A stretch of 64,000 nucleotides of DNA from positions 2,317,426 to 2,381,425 of the forward strand of contig VWZS01009934.1 in assembly GCA_013397075.1 (NCBI GenBank). The letters are read 5' to 3'. Every line of letters starts with the position of its first letter. The stretch's first letter is position 1. The position numbers and the translations under genes are program-made. The notes under the pieces are model-generated. The model was not told where the DNA came from, did not search any database, and saw only the letters and a list, made by a program, of their open reading frames with translations. The stretch comes from Rhabdornis inornatus. Lineage: Eukaryota > Chordata > Aves > Passeriformes > Rhabdornithidae. Below, one piece after another: positions 23,021-36,400 of the stretch.

Positions 23021-26000
23021 CTGAGTGTGACAGTGATTTTCATTGCCATGAACCTTGTAAGTTGGGCAAACCACATGGTCCATGTGCGTAAAGTGTGATT
23101 ATTCCAATCTGAAATCACATTTCCCTCTTTTTGCTCTGATATAAATACATAGATATGGTACAAAGTGGTACACAAGTTGTAAAGAAATTACTTTTGGTGA
23201 AAACACACTTGTTTGCATAAGACATTGCCCTATGTTTTCATTAGCTAGAAATTTATACATATATATTAAAGTGGCACATCATATTTTTCAGGCATTTTTC
23301 AAATGAAATTTTCTCACAGAAGTAGGAATATACTGTGAAAATTCTTTGATTTTTGTAATACATTACCTTTTCTTAGCTATTAGTGAGTTTACCTGAAAGG
23401 AAATTTATGAGAAACAGGACAAGATTCAAGTAACACTAAAAGGACTAAGCAAGAACACTATATTGACTCAATAACCCTGTTTGGAATTTAGTGCTTGTGC
23501 CAGTTTTAAGTAATGAAGTCCTATGCAATAATCATAACTAAACCCATTAACTGAATGAAAGTTTTACTGCAGCACCATTTTGTCTCCAATATATTTTTTT
23601 CACTGTGATAAATAATAAATCGGTACCTACCCACAGTGACTGATTTATACTTGTTATGGCATTTCAGGAGCTTACAGAGAGTGAAAGGGTCTGCTCCTTC
23701 TTGGTAGGAGGCAATGCATGGGAATGGATCTCTCTGGACTCAAAAACCGTAATAGTTGGGAAGCAAACTCAGTAACATGATTGATTGTCTTTTTTAAAGT
23801 AATTCTATTATACATCTTCTAATGCACTGTCCACATTTCTTTTTAGAAATTTTTAAAAAATCTTTAAACCAAAGGACCCTTCAAATTATCAAAATATTTT
23901 GTACCAGTCTCTTATGTTATAAATGTCCCTCCCTAAGCAGTATCTGCATTAAGAAATTAAGATTTATGATTTACCAAATAAATGCTGTCAAGTTCCAATT
24001 AGTCTTTATTTTCTAGGTATTTGCTATTTGTCCAGACTGGCCAGCAATCATCTGACACTACTTCCAAATCCTATTATAACTTTTGAAGTGAGTGATTTTG
24101 AGATAAAATAACAGTGATTCTGCTGATCAGATCCAGAGATCTGCCTCATGCAAAATCCCTGCTCTTCTGTTACTCAGCCTGAGTTTCTCATCCCAGGCAT
24201 GGGCTTCTGCTGACTCACCCCCTTAATTACTCCCAAATACATTGAAGGACCACAGCTGGCCTCTGCATATGGAGAAATTATGTTGAAGTGATGTCATTTA
24301 CAGTAGGAAAAATTACCTAACATAGCTACATGACTGTCTAGGTACCGGTTAGTTATAAGGAAACCTTCTTTGTACGATAAATTAAATTTCTCTGTGCTCC
24401 ATTGATCATGCATTTTTCTTGCTATATAGCAGAAGTCTTTTGGTAACTTTTTCAATAGTAGAGACTGGCATGGAGAAGTTCAAATAGTGTATCAGTCTCC
24501 CCATCCTCCACCCAGTTACCAAAAATAATTCTGCTGTCTTGTCACATGGGCTTCAGCAGTGACAGTGCAAACAAACTGTAGTCTCTGTGACACTTTCATT
24601 TGAAAAATACCTTTTTCTCTATTCATTCCTCCCCTTAATATATCCTAATATAATTAAAGGTTTTCTTCAGCAAACCCCCGCAAAATATTGGTAGCAAATC
24701 CTTTGAGTGCTGCTCTGGGGGGAAAAATAAGTGCATGGTCTCCATATTCTAAATCATGTTTTAATTGGGGCATAAGTCCTAGGTGAAGGCAGTGCCCTTT
24801 GTTTTCCTTGCCAAGGTGTGGACAAGGCTTTGTTTCAGGAGAAGTAAACCGTCACAGCATGCTGCTGTTTCTGAGAACAGAAGCTGTGATTAAAAGCTGG
24901 AATATCCACATGCTGAATGCATGCTGAAGTTGATTAGGTATATCCCTTGTCGTTCCACTCTCCAGTGAAACTAATTCAGATTAGCAACCATCTGGCAACT
25001 GTTCCTGTGGGAAGCGTCATGCAGTGTTTGGGGTGGAGGTGGATACCAGTGCATTGTATTTTCAGAGATATCTCCTGCTGTGCCCTCCCTGCTTTCCTCC
25101 CAGGGCTCAGAGGAGCCAGAACAGATCCCAAGTGAATGTAGCCTTGTGCATATCAGGGAGTTCCAGCTGAAGGAGAAACGGTGTGCAAACCTGTAAAAAG
25201 CTCCCTTCACTTGGTTCTCAGTGCAGAGCTGGCATCAGTGGCCAGCTCAGTGCCACCACTCCTGGGAGGCACAGCTTCCCTGCTACCCTTTGGCTGGCTC
25301 CTGGTGAGCAGGCGCCAACTCTTTTCATCCCACATCACCGGTAACTTCATCCCAGCATCTGGAGCTCTGGGTAGCACGATGGAAAAGAGGGAGAGACAGT
25401 CTGTCAGGGTGAGAAGAGGAGCTTTGTGAGATGCGTGGATTCTAAACAAATTTTCCAGGTTGCCTGTGGTTTTTGTTGTGATGATGCTGCACTTAGGAAT
25501 ATGTGTCACACCGGAGCATTGTCATCCACGCAGACAGCATTGCCCGGAAATGCTTAGCAAGGTGAAAAGAAGTCAGAGCTATTGATTTTTGTGCTTCTTT
25601 GAAAGGGTTACTTAATTGTTTTTCTTCTGAAATTAATTATTTAGACTTGCTTCTCTAGCTCTATTTTTAAAAGGAGAATGTAACTTATTGCACAGATAAC
25701 TTATGAATTATTAACATTGCACTACTCAAGCTATCAGAGGATGAATGAGGAACAAAGATCTGACTGTCTTGGCAAGTTTTCCATTGCCACGTGCTACAGC
25801 ACTGGATGTTACCCCTTCTCTATGCTTGGCACTCTGCAGGTAAGCCTGGCTCCACTGTCCAAAGCCTTGCTGGCTGAAAGGCAGCCCAGCTTGGCAGAGC
25901 GCCACACATTGCCTGGATCTGTCAAGAATGTCTCTGTTCCTCTGAAAGGAAAGAATGGAGTCAGCTGGTGCACATAGGTCAGGAAAAGAGTTTAAGTGGT

Positions 26001-27120
26001 AAAGAGGTGGACTTACACAGTTGTGACTCTTCAAGCAACTTCTTATCAGCACATTTTGCTGCTCCGGGTAAATAACTTGTTTTTTCAGGCCACAGATGAG
26101 GATACTTTCAGCTGTCTTGCTCTTTTTGTGAACCCAATCCATGTCAAAGTGCTGGTGTGTGCAGTATTTCAGCACATCTCCTTCTCATGGCCACAGAAAT
26201 GATCCCCACACCCCCACTGGTTTTGACAGCAGTTATATCAGCTGGGAGCTTGCTGCAAGATCAGGATATTTTTTGACCCTGTTCCTACACTCAGCCTGCT
26301 AAAAAATGCCTGGCAAGGAGACAGTTTCTGTTCTGTGGGAGGAGGCATGGCAAAGCCTTCACTTGATTTGGGTTTGGGTTTGATGTGCCTTGGTGTAAGA
26401 AAGCCTGAAGTTCCTTTAAGCACCCATAATGGTGGTTCATTCATTCTAGAAAAATGACACAGTCTGCCCCTAATGGGTACACTACTTGTGATTTCTCTCT
26501 TTCCTTTTCTCTACTGTGTATTTTGCCACAAGACGGAAGGTCTGGCCAACATGAATACAAAAATTACAAGATATTCTTACCCAAATTTTAGGTCTTGTTC
26601 CAGCAATAGTAGCCAGAGCTGGGGAGGGTGAGCTGTGCTGATATTTAGGGACATCAGCATAATGCCTACGTGGGCAGAAGAAGCACAACGATCCATCTGA
26701 GACTGACAGATGTACGTATTGGTCTATTTAAGGCCTCTTTCTCAGGGATCACTCCAAAATAGTTACAGTCCGATCTCTCCAGCGTGCTCTTGCCTCAGTC
26801 AGCTGTGCCAAGAGAAAGTGGGTCTTGTGCAGAGATTGGTGAAGGCAGCTCACCTCATTGTCACTACATGCAGAGTTCAGGATGAATTCCCATCCCTGAG
26901 TTCAGTAGTGTCAAAGCAAAAGGCTTTGAAGGGATCAAGGATCAAGAGATAATACAGTTATTAAATCGTATGATAAAACAGTTCTAAGGCAGATAGAAAT
27001 CTGAAAACCTTCAAATTGTTTTTCTCGTTAATGTTTTGCATCATATGTATTTTTCTAGAAAAAATAATTGAGGATTTGTTTGGTTCATCTCTTTTTTTAG
27101 TTTTCAAGAGTCTGGTCCTT

Positions 27121-28510
27121 CATAGAATAGGAGGATGTTTAAATGTCATCTAGTCCAATCCACTTTCAATGAACAGGGACATCTTCAACTAGATTGGGTT
27201 GTTCAGAGCCCCAGTCTGACCTTGGATGTTTCTAGGAATGGGGCATCCACCACCTCTCTGTGTGTCCTGGTTTAGGGCAAATTTGGGAGGAAACCTCCAA
27301 ACGGGGGTGCCTCTAGAAAACAAATTCAAGCGGCCCCTCCCTCCCACTGGTCCAGGAAAGATTTCCTTGGAGAAAAGTTGAAAAAACCTGTTTATTTAAC
27401 AAGCAAAGTACTCACAAACATAAAAAAACAGTAGTATTAAACAATGGAACCTCTTGTTGCTCTGAAGAGATGGCAGATTCAGAAATGTCGTTCTGTGGAT
27501 TGGAGAGAGGGGGAGAGTCCTTCTCATGGGTGTAACCTCAGCTTTCTCTCAGTCTCTCTGGGGTTTGGGTCCTGTGTCCCAGTCACAGGGCAGCTTGGGG
27601 GGTCCCTGGATGATAGTCCTGGTGTTCCTGGACTGAACAACAGCTGAACAGTTCCAAATAAACTTCTGGCCTCAGCTAACTAAAAACTAACTAAAAGCAA
27701 AGGAGAGCTCTCTCCTACTGTCTGTGTTGCAGACAACACAGTCCACGAGAAGGATGCAGGGGAGCGAGTGCAGATTCTGCGTGCTTCTTCTGCCCCCCTT
27801 CGCCCTCAGAACCAGTCTTAAAGGTGCAGAACTTAATATCTGGCATAAACAGAACAGACAATTGGGGATATGAGCGTCATAAAGTCACCCTAGGATGCTG
27901 GGAAATCTGTTCCAGTGTTTCACCACCCTCATCATAAAAAATTTCTTCCTTATGTCCAATCGAAATCTATCTTCTACCAGTTTAAAACCTTTACACCTTG
28001 TCCTATTGCAACAGGCCTCACTAAAAGGTCTGTCTTCATTGTTCTAATAAGACCCCTTTAATTTTAAGAGGCTGCCATAAGGTCTTTCCAGAGGCCTTGC
28101 ATCTGAACATTGAGCCATTGACCACTACCATCTGATTGTGACCATCCAACCAATGCCCCATCCACAAAACAGTCCACCCATCAAATCTATATGTCTCCAT
28201 TTTAGAGAGAAGGATGTTGCAGGGGACCGTGTCAAAGGCCTTACAGAAGTACAGGTGACATTTGTTAGCTCTTCCCTTGCCCACTGATGGAGTCATTCCA
28301 TCACAGAAGACCATCAGGTTGCTCAGGCAGGACTTGCTCTTGGTGAAGCTCTGCTGGATGTCTCCAGTCACTTCCCTGTCCTCCATGTGCCTTAGCATAG
28401 TTTCTAGGAGGATCTGTTCCACAATCTTCTCAGGTTCACAGGTGAAGCTGACAGGTTGGTCATTTCCAAAGTCCTCCTTTCTAAAGGAATCCTTCTGCTT
28501 TTCCATTGCC
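27121..28510 (-). mobile_element. CR1 LINE, internally deleted and split by an LTR
   Basis: The element lies antisense to the host gene. Its 3' end at 27121 starts with CATAGAAT, the complement of the typical CR1 terminal repeat. CR1 3'-UTR sequence runs 27121-27262 and resumes at about 27898-28090 after the LTR insertion. From about 28090 to 28510 the minus strand encodes a reverse-transcriptase fragment with motifs GNDQPVSFT, EQILLETMLRHMED, FCKAFDTVPCNILLSK and FDGWTV. The Asp expected just before FCKAFD is replaced by Tyr, so the domain would be dead. RT sequence jumps directly to 3'-UTR sequence at about 28090, so the rest of the ORF is missing. The 5' end is truncated as usual for CR1. 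Confidence 0.88.
27263..27897. mobile_element. Solo LTR of an endogenous retrovirus inserted in the CR1
   Basis: A 635-bp block interrupts the CR1 sequence. It begins TGTCCTGG and ends CTAGGATG, which are imperfect inverted ends differing by transitions. Flanking CTGTG (27258-27262) and CTGGG (27898-27902) look like a 5-bp target duplication with one mismatch, and removing the block restores the CR1 3'-UTR sequence. An AATAAA lies at 27657-27662. No gag, pol or env sequence is present, so this is a solo LTR left by recombination. Its start resembles songbird LTRs that I have seen, but the family is not assigned. Orientation is uncertain because both ends are symmetrical. Confidence 0.72.
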
Positions 28511-31500
28511 ATGCTTATGTGTCTTTCATGACGAATTTACTAATTCATTGATTATTCCCAAACCAGAAGATCTAGTGCATACTGCCACAGGTATCATAAA
28601 CTACGGGGAGTTGTAGGGGAAGGTTTCCATAACAGTTTGGGGAAGAACTGAAATGTAGGTCCTACATTACTTAAAATGATGTGAAAGGGTGGGAATCACT
28701 TGTGGGAAGGAGCTTCCTTGACCATTGTATTAAAACCACTAACTGTTGTACCTTGACACATATCAAAGCTGTAGAATGATAGCTATTATGTTCTCCACTG
28801 TTGTGGTGAGCTGTCAGAGTGTGTAACTGCAGTTTCTGGATTACCTTCACAAGAGAAAAGAAAAAGAAATTATGGTTAGTTTCCCTAAAAACAAAAAAAA
28901 TGCCCGGCACATCACTCCTCCCTTTTGGTGTCCTCCATCTCCTCCAATGGCAAACAGATCAGCTTTCCTCTCTCCCTTTCTACAGGTCCCTCCTTGGTTG
29001 GATTCTCTCATCTTCTGTTCCTTTCTTTTCTTCTTCACCTTAGGTTGTTTCTCAGCATTTTTCAGATACAGATGCTAAGTTGAACACAAAATTCTCCAAT
29101 ATATGCAAACCAGCCCTCAAGGTTATAGGAGCAGCTTCGATATGCAGGACTTCAGACACACCTTGGGACAGCAGTCTCTGGTGCTGAGGGCTGAGCTACA
29201 CTATTTGGAAAGTTATTTTACAGCTCCTGCCAGAAGCTGCTCCCCTAGGTCAGGACTTCAGGCAAGGAAAAAAATCTTTAAACAGGAAGCTTTTTCTGCT
29301 ATTTATGGTTCCACCTGCTCTCAATCTCCCTGAAAATACTGTGAGAACATTCCTGTGGTGGGATAATTTGTCACTTCCATTCTGGGCCTAACTGTAGTAA
29401 GTGCAAAAAAACAAACAAAATGGAAAACAATATGTCAGTGAATATTAAAGTCAGGGTGGTTTTTATCCTACAGTGTTGATTTCACTCTTGGGTAAAGTTT
29501 TGCATCTGCTCAGTTTTGTTTGAGTGAATAGCAACTTCACACAGCCACTTCACACATAGAGGCGACTGTAATTTAAATAACACAAATTCAGAGATGTCTC
29601 TTGCTTCTCTTGGACACAGCTTTTGCAAAAATAACCACACGTGAGAAATTGTGTATTCCTTGGGGGAAAACTGTAAATAATAGAAAGAGTTCCTGTGGTT
29701 CTGCACAGGAAGATGAGCTATTGAAACTCCTGCAGCTGCCTTTCATTGAACATGGTTTTGTGCTACAGGGCTGTTGGGAAAAACAGAAACATTGCAAGAA
29801 CTGCTGTCCTTTTGAGTGGGTATGAAAACACACTTCGGAGAATTTTGGCACTGTTGTTTCTGTGCTACAGGATGATCAGGAAAAAACTGGACAGTAATTT
29901 TCTTAGTCAAAGGGAAGGAAGACAGAGCCTTTGAGGGTTGAGCAATTTGGATACAGACATTTCACGCATGCTGTGTGTCTTCATGGATGCTTCCTTAAAA
30001 GTAAGAGCAAGAGGAAGGCTTTGGATACAATGTACCACAGGTATCCACAACTTAATGTTCCACAAGAAGTACTAAACTTCAAAGAGTCAGGTATTGAAAG
30101 AAAGATCTTTGTCATGCTACTACCTGATTTTTCCCTGTGAATAGAAACCAAGAGAGAATGAAAAAAGAAAGCCTTTCTGAAGGCTACAGTTTCCTCAACC
30201 AACCAGCATCTAATTCTCAGTGTATAAAGATTGACATTGCTTTCCAGGATTCGCTAAAACCAGTTACTAATAAAGGCATTTTCACAACTAAACCTGACAG
30301 TCTGTTAACTGGTTTTAAATGTGGGTGTTGATTGGATCCTGGCACCTTTACTCCAGGTCATCAGCTGACATAATTGAAGGGGACAGGAGCACTAATTAGA
30401 ATGCACAGGTTGTCATTCTTGTCATATAATCTGGGCTTCAAAATCTAAGCCATTTTTTCTTCCCTTTCCTGGTCTGCAACTGATTTGCTTTCTCACCTGT
30501 ACCCTCTAGCTCTTGCTCTGATCTCCTGGAGTTGGGTTTTACTTAGCAGCTCAGAGAGAAGAAGGGGAAGAATATGAGAGATTTCCTCCTGGGTAATCAG
30601 GAGAGGATATAGTTCAGATAAATCGCCCACCACCAAAGGCTCATTTTACTCCTGTTCCATATGAAGACCTGCTGGGTGAGGAGGATGTGGCAGTAACCAC
30701 TTGGAACCTTGTGATGGGGAATGAGGAATAGAGAGCCTAGATAATGTTGATTTAGCTTTAATTTTCTATTCAGGGCTTCTCGTGTTGCAAGAATCTACTG
30801 CTCATACCTGATTATCCATAATCAAGACATTTCAAACAAAGCCATTAGCATAAATATTTCTAGTCTACCTCTGAAATTCATAATAAAGGTTTAAAACCTT
30901 AAACCAGATTGGCAGGTTGACATTTCCAAGAATTGTTTTTGCCATGTAAAACTGCTAGCATAAAAGAGACTCAGCATCATTAAGGATTTATTGAGCTTCT
31001 ATTTTCTCCGTTAAAGTACTGACTATTATTTTCAAATGAAAGATGTACCACAATGAAATCATTAGTGACTGTGCATTTAGGGATTTTTTTTGACAGTATT
31101 CCTAACTATCATAGCCAGGTAGTCAATCTCTGCCAGTGTGACATGCATAGCAGTGACAATTTATCTTTTCTCTTTGATAGGAGATGGAGAATTTGACCAG
31201 AAGTGAGCAGATATCAGAATGTCATAATGATCACAGCTACCTGTGGTTCTTTTTTTTTAAAACCTCATGGAGTAATAACTTTGGCTTTTTACTTTGTTTT
31301 CATTCTTTAATTGTAGACCCGTTTTTTTTAATCATGACTGAGTGTGGGTTACAAACACAGCCTTGGAGAGTGAGATAATGATACAAAAAGTAAAACATCC
31401 CATTACTGCCCAGGTAGGGAAAAATATGTCCATGTTAAGCTTTCTAGGAGTTTAGCATTCAGTTCCTAGGAATTTTGAAATATGGGAGAAACTGATGACA

Positions 31501-33385
31501 ATGCTTACACATTTACAAGGGATTGGGGTAGGGGAATCAGACCTTGAGAGTAGTCAAAGGTCTGATTTCTGTATGCAGTTTTTAAAGAGAAATTGGCTGC
31601 GTGGTAAGGTCAAGTCAAGCCTCCACAGGTAATAATGGCTATCTTCAGAGGCAGTCTTCCAGGCAAGGAGATTTTTTCTGTCTCAAGATGTTGATTATTC
31701 TTGCAGACCTAGTTAATCATTTAGACTAATACTTACGCAGCAAAGCACCCAATATTTTGGTTTGATGTCCAACAGGAAAAAAAGTATCTGAGGTTTAATG
31801 AAGTATTTTGGCTGCAGCCAAATCAAGTATGGAGGCTTCAGCATCTTGCAGCTGTGGATACTCTCAAAAGTTAGATAAAAAATCCTTTGATTAGAATCTT
31901 GTGGTGGAGTGCCTATTCCTGCCCATACAGTGTGGGATCCAGCCACCACACAGTCCCTTTTCCCCATATGTGGTACCATTTTGTCTACTCCAGTCTGTTA
32001 GTTCAGCATTGTGGCAACAGGTAATGAACCAAAATCTGGACTAGGTGAGGTTGAGCAGTTATGAGTTTAAAAGGTATTTCTGTTCTTGCAAATGGTGTTT
32101 AAAGCAGCATCTGGGGCTTGCTGTTTGATCAAGCAGACCATTGTGGCAAATCTGTTTAGTGTACTTTTTGATTGCCAGTGCTGAAATCTCTGTATGGAAT
32201 GTGGTTTGTTTGTAAACAGCAGTAAGAAAAAGTTCTGCTGACAGTATTCCTTGGCATGGATTGGCTGTTCTCTGCTATGATAAGCAGAGGTAGCCTCTTG
32301 CAGCTGCACATCTGAGGGCACTGGACAACCCACCAGCTTCTGCCTTTGGTAGGGGATAATTTGTTCATCTCTCAGGAGGAATGGAAAAGAACGCCTCCTT
32401 TCCTTTCTTTGCCAAGCTACATGTTCCTCCTGCAGAGCAGTCACCTGATCTGCTGTGCACCTGGGGCAGCTGCTTGCCTACTCACAGATACACCAGCTGC
32501 AGGTGGCTGTCTCTCTTCTGCTCTTCTTTGGAGCATTTACTGGATGGGGGACACTGGAGCCATAGACTCAAAGTGAAAATTCACCTGTGACAGCGAAAGG
32601 ATGTCTTAATTCTCAGAAATCAGAAGATTTAATAGTTATCTGAGATTGTGTGCATGCTCTGTATTTTGTCTCACAATTCTCAGCAGAGTTTCCATGAAAG
32701 GGAAGCAGAAGGAGGAAGGAAATTATAATGCCCAGATTTTTAGAGACTGATGGTACAAAGGGTAGGATTGCGGAAACAGAACAGCTCTTTCAGATATAAA
32801 GCATGATAAATTGCTTCAGCATAATGATGCTCATCAGAAGAAAGCGAGTAGCAGAAAAAGAATGTAGTTTCAATTATGCCATAAATTCACTTTTGGCTGG
32901 CACAAACACCTGTCAGAGGGCAGACAGAATTTCCTTTCTAACCTTAAAGAAATACATGCACTCTGATTTTAATTTGCAGCTGGGGTTTCTTCTTTGGTGC
33001 AGCAGAGGTTGGAAAACAATGTCCCTCTTTTTTTATTTTGCATGAAGTCTATTTGCTTGGAAGCATTCCTCTGTTTGTATTATTAATTCCCTATTTTTTT
33101 ACTATGTGAATTTCCTGTGATGATCTCATTATGTTTACAGCATTTCTTGCAGTGTTGTAAACAGCAACTGATGTCTTGTTTTCATATTTGGGTGTGGCAG
33201 GGAGTAGCACATGCAAACTTCTGGGGAGCCACATCCAGGGAGCCCGGTCTAACGTCAGCATGAGACTACTTTCAGGCAAGGCAGATTTGCTGCTAATGCC
33301 ATCAAGCTTGAGGGCCGTCTCCACTGAGTTCCAGGGGGATTTAAACAGTAGTGAGAAAAGATAAATATAGAAAAGATTAAAAATT

Positions 33386-33423
33386 ATAAATGCTATAATA
33401 AATGCTATAATAAATAAATGCTA
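33386..33423 (+). repeat. 12-bp tandem repeat, AT-rich
   Basis: The unit ATAAATGCTATA recurs with a 12-bp period, followed by a partial ATAAATAAATGCT copy. Simple slippage repeat in intron 3. Confidence 0.8.
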
Positions 33424-36400
33424 AAAATTGATTTAAAGTATCACTGGTTACTATCGCAGATACAAAAAAGAAAACAGTCCTTGAGAAAAAAAAATCTTGA
33501 AGGTGCAATGCTGTTGTATATGCAAGGATTTTGAGTAATCTCAAACAAGATTTTAGCCAGTATAACTGCTTCAAGTACTAGTAGCTCTTTCATAGTCACA
33601 AAAATGAAAACAAGGCATTTCACAATGTTTACTGACATTTAGTAATGTTTTAGAGCTATCTAAATGTTTTTAGTCAGAGACCGTCACTGTAATTTCAGGA
33701 AATTACATTATGGAGTTCTTTTATTTGTGTGATTTACTCATGGTATGCTGATGGGAGAAAGCAAGGCACAGGATTATTTAAAACATACACTACTTTTTGT
33801 CTGTTTGTGTATTCCTGAACTCTCAAGTAGGGATGGCCATTGGGCTTCAAGGCCTAACTACTATGCAATGAATTCTTATTCTTTAACTGCTACTACAGTA
33901 GTATGTTCAGGAATATGTTTGAAAGCAGCTTTGTATTTTACTTTGTTTTTTTCTGATTAGAATTGTAATATATATGTTTGCCTAAGGAGTTACTGTCTGT
34001 GTTGGGTATCCTTTCACTGGCTGCCCTCCAAATCACAGCTCCGAAAAGCAATCTTTAAACCCCCATCATTTCTCCTTGGTGTTTACTGTAGGAAAAGTGT
34101 TTCCGCTGCTGACTTTGCTTCCCCAGCCTAAGACAAAGTGACTTTTATACTGGCACAGAGAGTTGCCGGAGGCAGAAGCTATTACAGAATAACTTGTTGG
34201 GTAGACAGCGTAAACAAGTCACCAGTCTGTGAATCTCACTGCTGCATGATTATCACTGAAGGGCAAGGATTTACGAGGACTCAAAGGAGACTAGGCATGC
34301 ATCTGTATAAAGTGAGCAACCAGACCTGTCATACAAGTGCAAATATTACCACCAGTTTTAGGAATGAGGCAACACTTGATTTAGAATTTAATTACACATT
34401 GAATTTGAGATTTACCTGGGGTCCCACTAGCTTGAAGGGATTTCCTGCAGAACCTTCTTCTTTCAGGCACTGTCAGTGATCATCCCCAGCATGCTTCCCA
34501 AAGGGAACATGCAGGTGTCTCTCAGCCTGACATGCATAACCTTGCTAAAAGCATACTCGTTGAAGTTGAGAAGCTTCACAGCCCCAAATCCCTAACAGAA
34601 GGGATTATATCTGAATCAGCCCTAAATTGAAACTCCAGTTTCATATTATTCCTTCATCTGAGCTCTTAGAAATCCTCATTCGAATGTCAGATGTCCATTT
34701 CTCTATGTGTTTTGGCTTTTCATTCTTTATTCTCAATACAGCTTCCAGACATGGCTGGCTTTTCTTAGTTGATGCCTATCGTCTCAGGAACTTTAATTAA
34801 ATATAGCCCATCCTAATAATGCAGTTGCTTGTGCAATTTTTCTCTGACAAAATAAATTATAGTAGGCAATATCATCTTGCTGCTTACTTGGGGAATTTTT
34901 TTAAATGGAAATTGCCAGATCAACATCTAGTCAGTAATTCAACTGAAATGCCTTTACTTTTAATATTTTCTCCCAAAGGCAAGTGGAAGAAAGAAAATAT
35001 TACAGATTTTCTAAGAAACCCGAGAGTCTAGTTTTTAGATGGTGCATGGTTTTATGAAGTCTTTTTAGCAAGGTTTGCACTGCCATCATGGATGAGTAAG
35101 CTTAATCCTGACTGTAATAAAATAGGATTTAGTGGTGCTCTGTGCCTTCCCAGCAAGGTTGGAGCAACAGGATTTACGTGGGTAGGTATGTGAGAGGAAC
35201 AGCTGAATAACAGACCTGTAGTCATTTGTGGGTTGCAGCATTGCTGGGGGATTTGGGCTCTGGGTTTGTGCAGGGGAAGAATTGCCACTCCATGCCAGAC
35301 TCAGGCAGCCTCCTTCTCCAGGGCATGAAGGGAGGGACACAGTGGGACAGAGCTCAGCACAGCCTGTTGGGCATCGCATTTTGTGCTGGATTGGAGAAGG
35401 TGAATCTAGCAAGGGGTCAAGCTCCATGCGGGAATCTGTGTAGTTCTTTTCTTTGTTCACTGAAACATATTAAAGAATGTCCTTCAAGATTTCACATCCT
35501 TTGGACAAGAGTTATATAAAATCTATTGGTTCCCCTTTTACATTTATCAATACATTGTAGAAAAAACAGGAGCAGTATGACCAGGGCATAGGAGTTGTTC
35601 TCATGCAGGTGGGAATTGGAATGAAGGAATTCAACAGAACAAGTGCTGTGTGTGCAGGTTGGTGCCACTGCTGAGGAATTGAGATGAGGACAAGAACTAA
35701 TCCCGTGCCACCTCAGCACTGCTGGGATTCAACCCAGGAGATTTTTTAAAATTTATTTTATAGAATTGAGGAGATGCAAATGACCTACTTTCCCACCTTG
35801 CAATGCCAGCACACTTGTTCCTGCTCCTGCTGGGAGCCAGAGTCACTCCTCCAGGTTCACTGAGATGGTGCCTCTGTGGGACTGCACACCTGGTGGGTTG
35901 GGAACAGGGAATTCCCTGTGGCCCAAAGCCACTCCTGAGCCCAACTGTGTGGTACTCCTGGGAAGCAGCTATGCACCCATCCCTGCAAAGGCACCATCCA
36001 TTGTGTCCTTCTTCTAATGCTGCCTTTCCTGAAGGATTGCTCTCTTAGCTTAGCAGCAACAGGTTTGGAGCAGCATTGCTGTTTGCACCCAAAACAGCCC
36101 CAAGCCCAGACAGGAACCACTTTTCTCAGTACTAGATGGGGACTTGGGACCAATGGCAGTCTTGAAATTAGCCTTGTGGCCATCTTTCAGGGTAGGATTG
36201 ATTTAGAAGTCCTTGCACATGTCACAGGATAGGTGATGCTATGAATGATCTGGAGGTTGAAATCTACCTGAGAAGAAAGTATGTCCCTCCTATCACACAA
36301 ATCCATTTGAATCTAGTCAGACAAAGGGAGTTGAATCACTGATTTGCAAAGATTCATCAGGTTAGTGGTGAGACGCAATTCTGTTGTTCCTCAGGAATTT

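Noticed and set aside
28036..28512. Minus-strand 158-codon open frame as a host gene
   Set aside because: It is a CR1 reverse-transcriptase fragment, with a key Asp replaced and the frame running into 3'-UTR sequence.
31182..31378. Possible extra exon after a CTTTTCTCTTTGATAG acceptor-like site
   Set aside because: The frame reads EMENLTRSEQ and then becomes Phe-rich low complexity; no good donor follows and nothing matches the MTCL/SOGA family between exons 3 and 4.
34138..34479. Plus-strand open frame of 113 codons with several Cys and Asn-X-Thr motifs
   Set aside because: Starts at GTG rather than ATG, has no signal peptide or family match, and lies in ordinary intron sequence.
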